A DNA stretch of 8,035 bases, from NCBI GenBank assembly GCA_016234155.1, contig JACRGZ010000146.1:1-8035 (forward strand), in the 5' to 3' direction. The stretch is from Nitrospirota bacterium (lineage in GTDB: Bacteria; Nitrospirota; 9FT-COMBO-42-15; HDB-SIOI813). A model generated the notes under the pieces. That model was not told where the DNA came from. It saw nothing but the letters and a program-made list of their open reading frames with translations, and ran no database searches. Of the stretch, positions 1-6,530 are shown one piece after another (the first letter of the stretch is position 1; every line of letters starts with the position of its first letter). The position numbers and the translations under genes are program-made.

Positions 1-26
1 ATTACAAATTATCCGAAGAAAACCTC

Positions 27-100
27 AAACACTTAAACATTTCCCATTTTTTGTTTAGTGTTATTCATTATCATTAAGTTATTCAATATGCTGAGTAGTA
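27..100 (+). repeat. Left copy of the terminal 74-bp direct repeat
   Basis: AT-rich, non-coding. It aligns without gaps to 7962-8035 with 71 of 74 bases identical (differences at 43, 44 and 57), and the last 43 bases (58-100) are perfect. It ends in TGCTGAGTAGTA, the same terminal motif as the right copy. The sequence before 27 no longer matches base for base, so this is probably the inner part of a second, diverged copy of the same element cut by the window edge. It lies 46 bp upstream of folB. Confidence 0.9.
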
Positions 101-123
101 ACCTTTTTTTAGACGGGGTAGAC

Positions 124-135
124 CTGAGCAGTTAC
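124..135 (+). repeat. Extra terminal-repeat-like motif upstream of folB
   Basis: CTGAGCAGTTAC differs by one base from CTGAGTAGTTAC, which is the minus-strand reading of 7864-7875 at the outer end of the right element. It is also a 10/12 match to 91-102. It lies 24 bp beyond the end of the left repeat. It may be a remnant terminus or part of the target site. The match is short, so chance cannot be excluded. Confidence 0.4.
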
Positions 136-146
136 TAAATTCTTAT

Positions 147-533
147 ATGGACAGACTTATCGTCAAAGACATAGAATTCATCGGCCACTGCGGTGTTACG
201 GAAGAAGAAAGGTCAGTTGGGCAGAGGATATCTGCAGACATAGAAGTGACCGTAGATATCTCAAGGGCAGTAATCTCTGACCGCTTGCAGGACTCAGTAG
301 ATTATGTAGATATATGCAATAAGGTGGTCTCTATCGGGAGTAAGGAAAAGTGTAACCTGTTAGAGACGCTGGCTGATAGGATCGCAAAAGAAATAGTGAA
401 AAGTTATAATATCGCAGAGGTGTTGATACGGCTAAGGAAGTGTTCAGTACGGGTAGATGCTATAAAAGGGTATTTTGAGGTAGAAGTGATCAGAAAACGG
501 TCGAAGGATAACCGGTTAAATCCTTCCCACTGA
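147..533 (+). CDS. folB: Dihydroneopterin aldolase (FolB)
   Basis: 128-residue protein of the usual FolB length. The enzyme is cytoplasmic and cleaves 7,8-dihydroneopterin to 6-hydroxymethyl-7,8-dihydropterin and glycolaldehyde in folate synthesis. Visible hallmarks are the N-terminal 'GHCGVTEEER' segment with the conserved acidic residue E21 next to R22, the 'DSVDYVDI' segment with Y53, 'LLETLADRI' with the pterin-contacting E73, and 'RLRKCSVRVDA' with the probable catalytic K98. Where many homologues have Lys-Pro, this one has Lys-Cys (C99). The start at 147 gives the expected N-terminus (MDRLIVKDIEFIG), but no Shine-Dalgarno is visible in the AT-rich leader, so initiation may be weak or leaderless. 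It is the only plus-strand gene. Its last 18 bases overlap the end of lptD on the other strand. folC, also a folate gene, lies nearby but is transcribed in the opposite direction. Confidence 0.9.
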   Translation: MDRLIVKDIEFIGHCGVTEEERSVGQRISADIEVTVDISRAVISDRLQDSVDYVDICNKVVSIGSKEKCNLLETLADRIAKEIVKSYNIAEVLIRLRKCSVRVDAIKGYFEVEVIRKRSKDNRLNPSH

Positions 534-2573
534 TCCAACCCCCCTTAGAGTCAGGAGCACACTGAATTGCGCCTCCTCAGGTCTGTATCTGTAAGAAAAG
601 GTTATGCCCCAGCACTGCGATCCATACTTAACGGTATAGTTTGTTTCTCTCATCCTGTGATCCCTGTTGTCATACCAGAGTCCCACAGAGGTATCTATTT
701 CATGTAAACGTATGCCTGCAGATGCTGTAAGGAATTCTATTGAAGGTGTCTTAGTAGAATATCTCTGCCCGATGGTCAAATGACCGTTATCCCTCAGGAA
801 TTTTAAATCGGTGCCGGCGGAGACTATAGCCTTATTCTTATGACTATAGACGGTATCAGTATCTATAGAAACTGTATCAAATAACCGGACGACAGCCTCC
901 ACTCTCAGATCAGAAAGCCTCTCATCAGGAGACTGTGAATCATCAGGATTCATGTTGTAGAATTGCGTAAGTCTCAGGTAAAGAGGCTCATATCTTCTGT
1001 CATCCTGTATAGAGACAATCCTGTTTATCAGTGAAAATGAGATGATATTCTTATCCTTGAGATAATCCACCCTTGTCCCCCCTTTATTAAAGGGGGGGAA
1101 CAGACGATCAGCGTATAACAACAACGGGACATCGGGGACATCGGCAACTTTCCCTTCTGCATATTCATACGCCATAGAAGGCTCTGCAAAGTGTAATATG
1201 TAACCCTGTCCTGCAGTAAAAGACCTGTAAAACTTTGTAGACAAAGTGGCCGCGATACGATACAGGTCTGAGTGAACCGGGTTTGTATCTCCGTCAATAT
1301 AGTAGAATGTCTGTTCCGTGCTGAATTTCGGAATAAATACAATGCCTTTGCCTGATAAGCGGGCAGAGATCTCCGGTGCAAAATGAAGCCGTGTAAGAGT
1401 TGTATTAACCTCCTCCCATCTTGAGGCAGATGACGCAAGGTTCCAGTAGATTGGAAGGGCGCCCATTCTGCTGTCCATCACCCTGAGACCTGCCTCGGGC
1501 AGCCTCTGGAATATACCCTCACTCTCTCCTGTGAGGTTCTGGGTATACTGTGCCCATAGATGCATGGAGAGGGCGTCCGACCTCCTGTTTACATAGAGGT
1601 CTGAGTCCTGGGTCCTCTGCAGCCGCTCCCCTATATCCTCGCTTATATCCTTGTATAATGTCTCGTCATTGAGATAGTTAATCCGCAATTTGGCTGATAA
1701 ATCATCCGAAATAAGCTGCTTATGATTATACTTGACATTCCACCGGTCCCTTTCCAACTGGGTATCGTTGATATAATAACCGTTGAATTGCCCGCCGGTG
1801 TCATCACGGAATACGTAGCGATATTCTAACCCGGAACCCCACCCCTTCTCTCCATAGTAATCAGCATATATTGTTGCATCCTGACTCTCCGAGATTGCCC
1901 AGAAGAAGGCATTGTTTATCTTTACCCCCTCCCCTGTATTGTAACCTATCCGGGGTATCAATAACCCTGTCTGCCTCTCCTGGATGATAGGAAGGGCTAT
2001 ATATGGGAGGTAGAGGACCGGCAGATTCCATACTGTGAAAGTGACGTTCTGTGCGGTAAAGATATGATTCATGTGGATGTTTATATTCCTGCCCTTAAAC
2101 TTCCAGCACGGTTGATCTCCATCACAGGTAGTAAAGGCTGCCCTCTTTATCCTGTACCTCTCTTCAGATAAACGTTCTATATCATCCCCCTCAATGTGAT
2201 AGTTTTCCCCTTTGATAAACATCTTGCCCTGACTAATCCTCGCATAGGATGTACTGATGTTTATAAGAAGGCGGTCAGATGAGAGGAAATTATCTCCATC
2301 GGTAAACTCCACATTGTCATAGGCCCTGACATCGCCTGTGTTGTTATCAAGGGTTACGGAAGACGCCTTAAGTTGCCTGTTTCCCTGGGTGATGATTACA
2401 TTACCTTTGGCAGTGTAGACATTGCCGGTGTATTCGAGGAGATCAGCCTTTATGTTTGTCACAGGGGATTCAGCATGAGAATATCCCGGCACAAATAGGA
2501 GGAAAATGATGAGTAGATGGGTGAATGAGTGAATGGGTAAATGGGTAAATGGGTAAACTTTCATCCTGTTCAT
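516..2573 (-). CDS. lptD: LPS-assembly protein LptD (outer-membrane LPS translocon)
   Basis: 685-residue outer-membrane beta-barrel protein which, with LptE, inserts LPS into the outer leaflet. It has a signal peptide (residues 1-34, hydrophobic IIFLLFV core, 'SHA' before the likely cleavage at A34/E35). An LptA/OstA-like periplasmic domain follows at roughly 38-125 ('GNVYTAKGNVIITQGNRQ'), then the family's 'CxxxxPCW'-type segment ('TTCDGDQPCWKF') and 'LPVLYLPYIALPI', then the C-terminal barrel ending in 'QCWGITFSYRYRP' and 'LLTLRGVGSVG', a normal LptD terminus. Only three Cys are seen, so the disulfide pattern may differ from E. coli. Two repeat-derived segments are unusual: residues 6-22 are encoded by an octamer array, and F492-G499 (FPPFNKGG) by a G/C-rich palindrome. 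The start is uncertain between M1 (GAGG only 2 nt upstream) and M4 (11 nt from the same GAGG). It is last in the minus-strand run. Confidence 0.93.
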   Translation of the reverse strand: MNRMKVYPFTHLPIHSFTHLLIIFLLFVPGYSHAESPVTNIKADLLEYTGNVYTAKGNVIITQGNRQLKASSVTLDNNTGDVRAYDNVEFTDGDNFLSSDRLLINISTSYARISQGKMFIKGENYHIEGDDIERLSEERYRIKRAAFTTCDGDQPCWKFKGRNINIHMNHIFTAQNVTFTVWNLPVLYLPYIALPIIQERQTGLLIPRIGYNTGEGVKINNAFFWAISESQDATIYADYYGEKGWGSGLEYRYVFRDDTGGQFNGYYINDTQLERDRWNVKYNHKQLISDDLSAKLRINYLNDETLYKDISEDIGERLQRTQDSDLYVNRRSDALSMHLWAQYTQNLTGESEGIFQRLPEAGLRVMDSRMGALPIYWNLASSASRWEEVNTTLTRLHFAPEISARLSGKGIVFIPKFSTEQTFYYIDGDTNPVHSDLYRIAATLSTKFYRSFTAGQGYILHFAEPSMAYEYAEGKVADVPDVPLLLYADRLFPPFNKGGTRVDYLKDKNIISFSLINRIVSIQDDRRYEPLYLRLTQFYNMNPDDSQSPDERLSDLRVEAVVRLFDTVSIDTDTVYSHKNKAIVSAGTDLKFLRDNGHLTIGQRYSTKTPSIEFLTASAGIRLHEIDTSVGLWYDNRDHRMRETNYTVKYGSQCWGITFSYRYRPEEAQFSVLLTLRGVGSVGRI
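1077..1098. repeat. G/C-rich palindrome inserted in lptD (PPFNKGG type)
   Basis: CCCCCCTTTA (1077-1086) and TAAAGGGGGG (1088-1097) form a perfect 10-bp inverted repeat with a 1-nt spacer inside the lptD reading frame. It is read in frame as FPPFNKGG (LptD residues 492-499). The same CCCCCTTT/AAAGGGGG core occurs twice at 5641-5726, so this is a member of a dispersed repeat family within this genome rather than a chance palindrome. Confidence 0.85.
2510..2557 (-). repeat. Octamer array, left arm, inside the lptD signal-peptide region
   Basis: Six tandem 8-bp units on the plus strand: TGAGTAGA, TGGGTGAA, TGAGTGAA, then TGGGTAAA three times. On the coding (minus) strand the unit is TWYACYCA. 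Because 8 is not a multiple of 3, successive units are read in rotating frames, giving the PFTHLPIHSFTHL stretch of LptD (residues 6-22). The array is in inverted orientation relative to the one at 2577-2640. Confidence 0.9.
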
Positions 2574-2576
2574 TTC

Positions 2577-2640
2577 CTCATATACTCATATACTCATCTA
2601 CTCATATACCCATTCACTCATCTACTCATTCACCCGTTCA
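2577..2640 (+). repeat. Octamer array, right arm, folC-lptD junction
   Basis: Eight consecutive 8-bp units: CTCATATA twice, CTCATCTA, CTCATATA, CCCATTCA, CTCATCTA, CTCATTCA, CCCGTTCA. It fills almost the whole gap between folC and lptD and continues into the folC 3' end, encoding its last residues and stop codon. A perfect 15-bp inverted match links it to the left arm (2607-2621 with 2525-2539), so the lptD start codon would lie in the loop. Confidence 0.9.
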
Positions 2641-3926
2641 CTATATATTAACGCCCTGGCTTCACCCACCACATATAGAGACCCGGTAACAATGATAACA
2701 TCAGATGATGACGTGATGTCATATGCCACAGACAACGCGTCAGATACCGTATTGGTAACATATGGTTTCACACTATATCCTTTTACTATCTGTCTTAGTT
2801 CCTCTACCGGCAACCCTCTCTCCGTATCAGGTCTTGTAATTATAATTTCTGATATGTGTGGTATCAGCTCACCTATCATAGAATGGGCATCTTTGTCTCT
2901 CAATACACCAAATATAAGGACTATCTTTCCGGCATCTTCTTTTTTCATGATAATATCCGATATAAACTCCCGCAACGCAATGGAGGCAGCATGGTTGTGC
3001 GCACCATCAAGCAGTACAGGTGGTGGACCGGCCAAGGTCTCAAGCCTCCCCGGCCATGAAACTCCTTTCACCCCCTCTTTTATATGACCTTCCGTCACAT
3101 TGAAACCTGTATTTGCTAAAAGTTCCACAGTAAAGAGGGCAGCGCCGGTATTAAACATCTGGTGCCTTCCAGCAAGGATAGTCTCAAGCGATAACCCCTT
3201 CCATATGAGGCCGTTATAGTTAAACCTGCTGTAATGTCGTGTTAATTCAACCGGGTCAGTATGGAAATCTCTCCCATACACATATGCCGGTGTACCGTTA
3301 TCTCCGGCATAATTTTTTATCAAAGAAAGGATATCCCCTTTTATCTCAGAGGTGACGAGCGGGACACCCCTCTTGATTATTCCGCACTTCTCTTTTGCTA
3401 TATCTTTCAGCAGCGGGCCTAAATGCTCCGTATGATCATATTCAACATTAGTTATGACAGAGACAAGGGGTTTTATTATGTTTGTGGCATCTAATCTACC
3501 TCCCATACCAACCTCCATTACTGCAATGTCAACAGACTCTTCTGCAAAGTACAGCAGGGCAAGGGCAGTGGTAAACTCAAAGAAGGTCGGCATAAGAACC
3601 TTATCTTCCATGCAATCTCTGATATGCCTTACGAGGCAGGAGACCCTCTCCTCAGATACAGGGACATTATTAATCCTTATCCTCTCCGTAAACTCTATCA
3701 GGTGGGGGGAGGTATAAAGACCCACCTTATAGCCGGCCTTGTTCAATATGGAAGATATAATCGCGGCAGTGGAACCCTTTCCATTGGTACCCCCGATATG
3801 TACAGTCCTTATCTGATCCTGGGGATTGTCCATGATCGCGCATAACTCTTTGATGTTAGAGAGTCCTAATTTTATGCCGAACTGCTGGAGGGAGTATAGA
3901 TAAGATAGTTCGTCCTGATATGGCAT
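2622..3926 (-). CDS. folC: Dihydrofolate/folylpolyglutamate synthase (FolC)
   Basis: 434-residue Mur-ligase-family enzyme, normal length. It adds glutamate to dihydropteroate (DHFS activity) and/or extends folate polyglutamate tails (FPGS activity) using ATP in the cytoplasm. Visible motifs are the P-loop GTNGKGS at 46-52, 'GLYTSPHLIEFTERIRIN' (folate-site loop), 'EVGMGGRLDATN' near 138-149, 'NVEYDHTEHLG' near 160-170, 'AKEKCGIIK' with the Lys region that is carbamylated in the family, 'HQMFNTGAAL' at 255-264, 'WPGRLE' at 291-296, and 'DGAHN' at 307-311. Whether it is mono- or bifunctional cannot be told by eye. The start fits family N-termini ('YQDELSYLYSLQQFGIKLGL'), although no good ribosome site is seen, only G-rich sequence from the adjacent repeat. 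The last residues (about 'ERVNE') and the TAG stop lie inside the octamer array shared with the lptD leader. accD lies 107 bp upstream. Confidence 0.95.
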   Translation of the reverse strand: MPYQDELSYLYSLQQFGIKLGLSNIKELCAIMDNPQDQIRTVHIGGTNGKGSTAAIISSILNKAGYKVGLYTSPHLIEFTERIRINNVPVSEERVSCLVRHIRDCMEDKVLMPTFFEFTTALALLYFAEESVDIAVMEVGMGGRLDATNIIKPLVSVITNVEYDHTEHLGPLLKDIAKEKCGIIKRGVPLVTSEIKGDILSLIKNYAGDNGTPAYVYGRDFHTDPVELTRHYSRFNYNGLIWKGLSLETILAGRHQMFNTGAALFTVELLANTGFNVTEGHIKEGVKGVSWPGRLETLAGPPPVLLDGAHNHAASIALREFISDIIMKKEDAGKIVLIFGVLRDKDAHSMIGELIPHISEIIITRPDTERGLPVEELRQIVKGYSVKPYVTNTVSDALSVAYDITSSSDVIIVTGSLYVVGEARALIYSERVNE

Positions 3927-3937
3927 GGATTCTATCC

Positions 3938-4030
3938 AACCCCCTCATTCCCCAACAAGATAGGGTCAAGGGTCAGGGGTCAAGGGGGATGGACATGACC
4001 CATGACCCTTTTAGGGGGGTAAGGGGGTTA
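3938..4030. repeat. Nested GGGTCA hairpin element between accD and folC
   Basis: The inner stem is AGGGTCAAGGGTCA (3962-3975) with TGACCCATGACCCT (3996-4009), 14 bp with one mismatch and a 20-nt loop holding a further GGGTCAAGGGGG copy. Imperfect C-rich/G-rich outer arms (3938-3953 and 4014-4029) can also pair. It fills most of the 107-bp gap. A short T run follows the stem on the plus strand only, where no gene ends, so I call it a repeat element rather than a terminator. It could still attenuate accD-folC read-through or affect RNA stability. Confidence 0.75.
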
Positions 4031-4033
4031 TTT

Positions 4034-4852
4034 TCATGCAAAAAACTTTATTATCTTTGTAAGTGTCTCTTTAAGCCTTTTTCTCTCCACAATCATGTCA
4101 ATCATACCATGTTCAAGGAGGAATTCCGCCCTCTGAAAACCCTCCGGAAGCTGCTGTTTTATAGTCTGCTCCACAACCCTCGGACCTGCAAAACCGATAA
4201 GGGCCTTGGGTTCGGCAATTATGATGTCACCAAGCATGGCAAGGCTTGCGGTAACACCTCCAAATGTAGGGTCAGTCAATATAGATATGTACGGGATCCC
4301 CCTCTCCGAAAGGTGCGAAATAGCGGCGCTGCTCTTTGCCATCTGCATGAGTGAGAGTATACCCTCCTGCATCCTCGCCCCGCCGGACGCCGACACTATA
4401 ATCAGTGGATATTTTGTGTTAATAGATGTCTCTGCAGCGCGCAATATTTTTTCTCCAACAACAGACCCCATACTCCCGCCCATAAATTTAAAATTAAAAA
4501 TGCCAAGGATTACAGGGGAGCCGTTGATCTTGCCCTCCCCATAAACAAAGGCATCGGCATAACCTGTAGACTTCTGATAGTTCTTGAGCCTCTCTTTGTA
4601 TTTTACAGAATCCTTAAAATCTAAAGGATCAAGCGGATAGATATACCTGTCAATCTCCTTAAAACTCCTCTCATCGGCCATGAGCGCTATCCGCTCTTCT
4701 ATGGATATGTAGAAGTGATACCTGCACTTGGGGCATACCATGGAGCTCTTCTCTACTTCCTTCCTGTAGATGATCTCCCTGCAGTAGTTGCACTTTATCC
4801 AGAGCCCCTCCGGTATCTTTATCTTTTTGTCTTCTCTTTTAAACCAGGCCAT
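4034..4852 (-). CDS. accD: Acetyl-CoA carboxylase carboxyltransferase subunit beta (AccD)
   Basis: 272-residue cytoplasmic subunit. With AccA it transfers carboxyl from carboxybiotin-BCCP to acetyl-CoA, giving malonyl-CoA, the committed step of fatty-acid synthesis. The N-terminal four-cysteine zinc ribbon is intact (C21, C24, C40, C43; CX2C-X15-CX2C). It is followed by the crotonase-fold carboxyltransferase core with 'SASGGARMQEG' (154-164), 'TDPTFGGVTAS' (193-203), 'GFAGPRVVEQT' (220-230) and the usual 'LPEGFQRAEFLLEHGMIDMIV' end, so it looks complete. The start at 4852 gives the typical MAWFKR N-terminus. It lies 3 bp after the MBL stop codon, with GAGG 8 nt upstream inside the MBL gene, so translation is probably coupled. 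accA is not in the window. Pairing of accD with folC downstream is a common bacterial arrangement. Confidence 0.96.
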   Translation of the reverse strand: MAWFKREDKKIKIPEGLWIKCNYCREIIYRKEVEKSSMVCPKCRYHFYISIEERIALMADERSFKEIDRYIYPLDPLDFKDSVKYKERLKNYQKSTGYADAFVYGEGKINGSPVILGIFNFKFMGGSMGSVVGEKILRAAETSINTKYPLIIVSASGGARMQEGILSLMQMAKSSAAISHLSERGIPYISILTDPTFGGVTASLAMLGDIIIAEPKALIGFAGPRVVEQTIKQQLPEGFQRAEFLLEHGMIDMIVERKRLKETLTKIIKFFA

Positions 4853-4855
4853 TCC

Positions 4856-5623
4856 TCAAACCTCAAATACATCCCCGTCTTCCAGCAGAATAAGGTTGTC
4901 AATCTTCATCTCACATATCTCTTTTCTTATCTCATCAACATAGGGCGGCTTAAGGTGATATGCCAGTATCAACACCCCTTTTTTTATATCTACCTTTTTG
5001 AGCTCTTCAACCATAAGCTGGGGGGTCAGGTGCATGGTAATCATTGCCCGTTCCCTGAGCCTGTTCGGATAAGAGACTTCTATCAGTAACGCCTTTAGAT
5101 CCAGCGTATTATTTGCCGCATCCCATATCTTCTGAGTAGGCCCTGTATCGCCTGAATATAATACAGAGGATCTGCCATCGCCTATTAAAAAACCGACTGC
5201 CGGCACTGTATGGTCTACAGGTATCGCATTAATAGTCAGGCCGTTAGTATAAACCGGACTTCCTTCGCGGATAACAGTATAGTGAATAGCAGGATGCTGA
5301 GGCGTGGGAAGTACAGAGAAGTCAGGCCATATAGAGCCATTAAATATGTAACGTCTTAGGGACCCTATACTCTCCTCTGTGCCGAAGACCTCCAACCCTT
5401 TATCCACTTCCTCCATCAACTGTTCAGCTATAAATGGCAGGGCCTTTATATGGTCAAGATGAACATGGCTTATTGCTACGTACCGTATCTTGGAAAACTC
5501 ACCTACACCTTCAAGAGAACTGATATTCCCGGCATCTATAAGGAGAAAGTCATTTATCAAAAAGGCAACACTCTTATAACCGAGGAATTCAGCCCCATAA
5601 CAACCCAATACCCTAAGTTTCAT
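4856..5623 (-). CDS. Metallo-beta-lactamase-fold hydrolase (class II cyclic-nucleotide phosphodiesterase-like)
   Basis: 255-residue MBL-fold protein with a full metal-ligand set: HVHLDH at 53-58, H138 ('PVDHTVP'), D159 ('YSGDTGPT'), plus H198 ('MHLTP') and H223 ('AYHLKPPY'). 'LLIDAGNISSLEG' near the N-terminus and the order of motifs resemble class II 3',5'-cyclic-nucleotide phosphodiesterases and related RNase Z/PhnP-like hydrolases. No signal peptide or membrane segment is seen, so it is probably cytoplasmic. Substrate is unknown: cAMP, another cyclic nucleotide, or something else are all possible. I chose ATG 5623 (MKLRVLGCYGAE fits the family N-terminus, with AAAGG 10 nt upstream) over an in-frame TTG at 5641 that would add six residues at the edge of a repeat. 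It sits between trpA and accD, almost touching accD, so it is probably co-expressed with them. Confidence 0.85.
   Translation of the reverse strand: MKLRVLGCYGAEFLGYKSVAFLINDFLLIDAGNISSLEGVGEFSKIRYVAISHVHLDHIKALPFIAEQLMEEVDKGLEVFGTEESIGSLRRYIFNGSIWPDFSVLPTPQHPAIHYTVIREGSPVYTNGLTINAIPVDHTVPAVGFLIGDGRSSVLYSGDTGPTQKIWDAANNTLDLKALLIEVSYPNRLRERAMITMHLTPQLMVEELKKVDIKKGVLILAYHLKPPYVDEIRKEICEMKIDNLILLEDGDVFEV
4861..4864 (-). promoter_or_regulatory. Ribosome binding site of accD
   Basis: GAGG on the minus strand, 8 nt before the accD ATG and inside the last codons of the MBL gene. A second GAGG overlaps the MBL stop codon but is only 1 nt from the ATG. This spacing supports the 4852 start and translational coupling between the two genes. 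Confidence 0.6.
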
Positions 5624-5640
5624 CTGAAAATAACCTTTCA

Positions 5641-5726
5641 AATCCCCCCTTACCCCATAATCCCCCTAAATCCCCCTTTAAAAAAGGGGGACTTATCCCC
5701 CCTTTTCTAAAGGGGGGGTGGGGGGA
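5641..5726. repeat. CCCCCTTT/AAAGGGGG repeat cluster between trpA and the MBL gene
   Basis: Two hairpins are visible: CCCCCTTT (5672-5679) with AAAGGGGG (5683-5690), loop AAA; and CCCCCCTTT (5697-5705) with AAAGGGGGG (5709-5717), loop TCT. Flanking AATCCCCC-type and GGGGGATT-type arms can pair outside them. The cluster fills the trpA-MBL gap and runs into trpA, supplying its proline-rich tail and stop. No T run follows on the minus strand, so a canonical rho-independent terminator is not supported. Confidence 0.85.
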
Positions 5727-6519
5727 TTATCAGCGCCCTCTTAAGTGATCTGATAAATCCATCAACCTTAGATTGAAGACGGCGGTTTCTGCTGTTCTCT
5801 TCTATTAGCCTGACAAGCGCACTCCCTACTATCACCCCGTCGGCCCATTGGGCGATCTTTCTTGCCTCACCCTCATTTGTTATACCGAAACCCACGGCTA
5901 CAGGGAGATCAGTGCATTGCCGTATCTCCGGAATCTTCCCCTTTATTTCCAGGAGATTAGAAAGCCGAGCCCCTGTGATCCCTGTCATAGAGACATAATA
6001 TATAAACCCAGTGGAGGCTGCGGCTACCCTTTTTATCCTCTCCTCTGTGCTGGTTGGCGCCAGCAGAAATATCGTATCAAGCCCCGCCTTCCTCGAATAC
6101 TTGGTAAATTCTAATGCCTCTTCAGGCGGCAGGTCAGGAATTATAATACCATCTATACCGGATGCTGCGGCATCAGACGGAAACCTCGCTATTCCGTACT
6201 GGAGGATAATATTATAGTAGGTCATTATTATTATAGGGATGGAGACCTTTTTCCTGAGCTTTTTAACAAAGGCCATTACTTTTTTGAGTGTAGTCCCGGA
6301 TTTAAGAGAGCGTTCTGACGCCCTTTGAATAGTAGGGCCGTCAGCTATAGGGTCTGAGAACGGGACACCCAGTTCTAATATATCCGCACCTGCACGTTCA
6401 ATCGTTAGTATTAAGGATTCTGTGGTGCGGAGATCAGGGTCCCCGGCCATGATATATGGTATGAGGGCCTTCTCACCCCGTGCCATGAGTCTTTGGAATG
6501 TAAGTTCTATTCTGCCCAT
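5707..6519 (-). CDS. trpA: Tryptophan synthase alpha subunit (TrpA)
   Basis: 270-residue TIM-barrel subunit that cleaves indole-3-glycerol phosphate to indole and glyceraldehyde-3-phosphate, passing indole through the tunnel to TrpB. Catalytic E49 lies in 'ILELGVPFSDP' and catalytic D60 in 'IADGP'. Also visible are 'IPYIMAGDP' at 20-28, 'IIIPDLPPEEA', 'LLAPTSTEERI', the 'YYVSMTGITGAR' loop and the phosphate-binding 'VGFGIT' and 'GVIVGSALV' segments. The enzyme looks intact up to about residue 263. The last seven residues (IIPPPPL) and the TAG stop are read from the adjacent G/C-rich repeat and are unlike ordinary TrpA ends. The ATG at 6519 gives a normal N-terminus, but no Shine-Dalgarno is visible upstream because the leader is repeat sequence. 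Confidence 0.96.
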   Translation of the reverse strand: MGRIELTFQRLMARGEKALIPYIMAGDPDLRTTESLILTIERAGADILELGVPFSDPIADGPTIQRASERSLKSGTTLKKVMAFVKKLRKKVSIPIIIMTYYNIILQYGIARFPSDAAASGIDGIIIPDLPPEEALEFTKYSRKAGLDTIFLLAPTSTEERIKRVAAASTGFIYYVSMTGITGARLSNLLEIKGKIPEIRQCTDLPVAVGFGITNEGEARKIAQWADGVIVGSALVRLIEENSRNRRLQSKVDGFIRSLKRALIIPPPPL

Positions 6520-6530
6520 CTGTTCACTAT

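Noticed and set aside
1028..1438. 136-residue minus-strand open frame within lptD
   Set aside because: It is another frame of lptD on the same strand, with low-complexity translation and no recognisable domain. lptD itself is clearly coding through this stretch.
2577..2640. Possible CRISPR array
   Set aside because: The units are 8 bp and directly abutting, with no spacers. This is a simple tandem repeat.
3962..4012. Terminator for a plus-strand transcript
   Set aside because: A stem followed by TTTT exists on the plus strand, but no plus-strand gene ends here.
5624..5641. TTG start at 5641 for the MBL gene
   Set aside because: The six extra residues do not fit the family N-terminus, the TTG lies at the repeat edge, and the ATG at 5623 has AAAGG upstream.
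5641..5726. Rho-independent terminator after trpA
   Set aside because: The hairpins are stable, but no T run follows on the minus strand and the same palindrome occurs inside lptD, so a dispersed repeat explains it better.
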